A DNA stretch of 6,002 bases, from contig JAFVFA010000041.1 of assembly GCA_017475725.1 (NCBI GenBank), forward strand, positions 1 to 6,002, given 5' to 3'. This stretch comes from Spirochaetales bacterium (lineage in GTDB: Bacteria; Spirochaetota; Spirochaetia; Sphaerochaetales; Sphaerochaetaceae). Shown here piece by piece: positions 4,917 to 6,002 of this stretch. Below the pieces are notes generated by a model, which worked only from the letters and a program-made list of their open reading frames with translations, had not been told where the DNA came from and made no database searches. The translations under genes were made by a program, and so were the position numbers. Each line of letters starts with the position of its first letter. Position 1 is the first letter of the stretch.

Positions 4917-5721
4917 AGAGGTACTTCTCATCAAGTTCAATCCCGAACGGCTTCTGGAGGTCCCTGAAGTTCTGCGGAGTGATTGTGTTCAGCTTCCTGT
5001 CAGACATGCTCATGACCTTGACCAGGATCTCTGCGCTCTTCTCTACGGTGTGCATAAGGCCGAAGGCCTCGTCGAAGTCCTTTCCGCAGACGAACATCCC
5101 ATGGTGTGCCCAGATGGCCACGTTGCGGGTCTTCATGATCTCAGAGGTCTTCTCGCCTATCTCCATTCCACCTGGGACCATCCAAGGGACGACACCGATT
5201 CCCTGAGGGAAGACCACAGGACACTCCGTCTCCATCTCCCAGATCTCACGGGTGAAGACTATGTCATCCAGAGGCAGGACGAAGGTAAGAGCCACTATGT
5301 TTGCAGGATGGGCATGGTAGACCACCCGGATGTCAGCATCCCTCCTCTTCAGGACCTCAAGGTTCATAAGATGTGACGGGAGCTCGCTTGTCGGTCTTCC
5401 ACCGTTGACAAGGCCGTAGACTATCTGGTACCTGCAGCCTGTCCCGTCCAGGCGGATGATGCAGACGCTGTCCTCGAAGTCCAGCTCGACGTTTCGGAAG
5501 TACTTCCCCGAACCGGTCACCATGAAATACTCTCCGGCAAGGCCCGGAACCTTGGCTCCGATGTCCTTCCATTCACCGTCAAAGTGAAGCAGGCTTCTGA
5601 CCTCCTCCACCTCCGAATCCTTCATGCGGTAGGAGAGGTTCCCTCCGTTTCTCTCGTGCCAGCCCTGAAGCCAGCCGTCGTTGCAGGTCTTTGTGAAATC
5701 CCTCTTGAGCTTTGTGTCCAT
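4897..5721 (-). CDS. rhaD: Rhamnulose-1-phosphate aldolase
   Basis: A class II (zinc) aldolase that splits L-rhamnulose-1-phosphate into dihydroxyacetone phosphate and L-lactaldehyde in the cytoplasm. The protein is 274 residues, the same as E. coli RhaD, and matches it along its length: GWxERNGGNLS near 20-30, FMVTGSGKYFRNV (66-78), PTSELPSH (110-117) with the catalytic Glu113, YHAHPAN (135-141) with zinc ligands His136 and His138, VVFPQGIGVVPWMVPG (169-184), AHHGMF (205-210) with zinc ligand His207, and EKSAEILVKV (227-236). The ATG at 5721 was preferred over a TTG at 5727, which overlaps the rhaA stop, because GAGAGG (5733-5728) is six bases before the ATG. It starts two bases after the rhaA stop and overlaps rhaB at its end, so the three genes are one operon. 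Confidence 0.97.
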   Translation of the reverse strand: MDTKLKRDFTKTCNDGWLQGWHERNGGNLSYRMKDSEVEEVRSLLHFDGEWKDIGAKVPGLAGEYFMVTGSGKYFRNVELDFEDSVCIIRLDGTGCRYQIVYGLVNGGRPTSELPSHLMNLEVLKRRDADIRVVYHAHPANIVALTFVLPLDDIVFTREIWEMETECPVVFPQGIGVVPWMVPGGMEIGEKTSEIMKTRNVAIWAHHGMFVCGKDFDEAFGLMHTVEKSAEILVKVMSMSDRKLNTITPQNFRDLQKPFGIELDEKYLYEKSGN

Positions 5722-5723
5722 GG

Positions 5724-6002
5724 TCAACCTCTCTTTGAGAGGACTTCCCTCTCGTAGCGCTCCACCTCAGGCAGCCACTCTCCATCGGCAGGCTTGCCGC
5801 ACAGTCTGAGATACTCGTCCCAGATTTCTCCGAAAGGCAGGACCTTCAGCTCCTCCTGGACAGCCATGAGCTTTGTGAAGTTCTGCTCATCCTGAAGCTT
5901 TCTAAGCTCATCCTCCGGCTGCAAGAGTGCAAACAGCAGGGCTTTCTGGACATTCCTGTAGCCTGTGACCCATGCGGAGATCCTGTTGATCGAGGCATCG
6001 AA
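5724..6002 (-). CDS. rhaA: L-rhamnose isomerase, C-terminal 92 residues
   Basis: Only the end of the gene is in the window; the start lies beyond the right edge. The enzyme converts L-rhamnose to L-rhamnulose, the first step of the pathway. The visible part begins FDASINRISAWVTGYRNVQK, which matches the conserved C-terminal region of E. coli RhaA (FDASINRIAAWVVGVRN), and ends with LPFGEIWDEY, then GEWLPEVERYEREVLSKRG, again matching the family's end. A TTG at 5924 is an internal Leu codon, not a start. No insertion or frameshift is seen. Confidence 0.96.
   Translation of the reverse strand, partial: FDASINRISAWVTGYRNVQKALLFALLQPEDELRKLQDEQNFTKLMAVQEELKVLPFGEIWDEYLRLCGKPADGEWLPEVERYEREVLSKRG
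5728..5742 (-). promoter_or_regulatory. Hairpin covering the rhaD ribosome-binding site
   Basis: On the minus strand, CCTCTC-AAA-GAGAGG is a perfect six-base-pair stem with a three-base loop. The 3' arm is the Shine-Dalgarno sequence of rhaD, and the whole element is within the last codons of rhaA (Leu-Ser-Lys-Arg-Gly). A ribosome finishing rhaA would melt it, so rhaD translation should depend on rhaA translation. The structure is seen directly; the coupling is inferred. Confidence 0.5.

Noticed and set aside
4837..5376. Plus-strand open frame of 179 codons
   Set aside because: It lies opposite rhaD, whose minus-strand protein matches the known aldolase from end to end.
1..6002. tRNA, rRNA, CRISPR array, insertion sequence or phage genes
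   Set aside because: No cloverleaf, regularly spaced direct repeats, transposase motifs, terminal inverted repeats or structural phage proteins were seen.

Overview
The window looks like part of a bacterial chromosome with roughly balanced base composition. Every supported gene lies on the minus strand, so the biological reading order runs from the right end to the left. The substrate-binding protein has a secretion signal ending in a small-residue AGATEG-type stretch, a style common in spirochaetes. Together with a rhaA-rhaD-rhaB sugar operon, this suggests a fermentative, host- or gut-associated spirochaete (Sphaerochaeta-like). That assignment is an inference and is not proven by the window.

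Right third (3480-6002): a tightly packed L-rhamnose catabolic operon. It holds the C-terminus of L-rhamnose isomerase (rhaA), a complete rhamnulose-1-phosphate aldolase (rhaD) and rhamnulokinase (rhaB). The rhaD ribosome-binding site lies in a perfect hairpin formed by the last codons of rhaA. RhaB stops about 45-60 residues early. Straight after its stop codon, in the same frame, comes what looks like the C-terminal tail of an L-2-amino-thiazoline-4-carboxylic acid hydrolase-like gene. A deletion or recombination junction is the simplest reading.

Middle (2041-3483): a separate two-gene unit with its own promoter. The first protein joins a ParB/sulfiredoxin-like domain to a HAD-like phosphatase domain. 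The second is a stand-alone paralogue of that HAD domain. Their function is unknown.

Left third (1-2015): a unit that starts from a good sigma-70-type promoter and goes into a leader that looks like a methionine attenuator. It encodes a 20-residue peptide with six Met (two runs, MM and MMM). The last Met codon is inside the 5' arm of an intrinsic terminator. Next come a MetQ/NlpA-family methionine-binding protein and, one base after its stop codon, an M20D amidohydrolase that runs off the left edge. The MetQ-like protein is circularly permuted: the part that is normally the second half comes first, directly after the signal peptide, and the normal first half comes last.

The most interesting content is the left unit. 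The leader predicts control by methionine (or charged Met-tRNA) supply, and the genes predict uptake and deacylation of methionine or N-acyl methionine-like compounds. The two readings support each other although they come from independent parts of the sequence.
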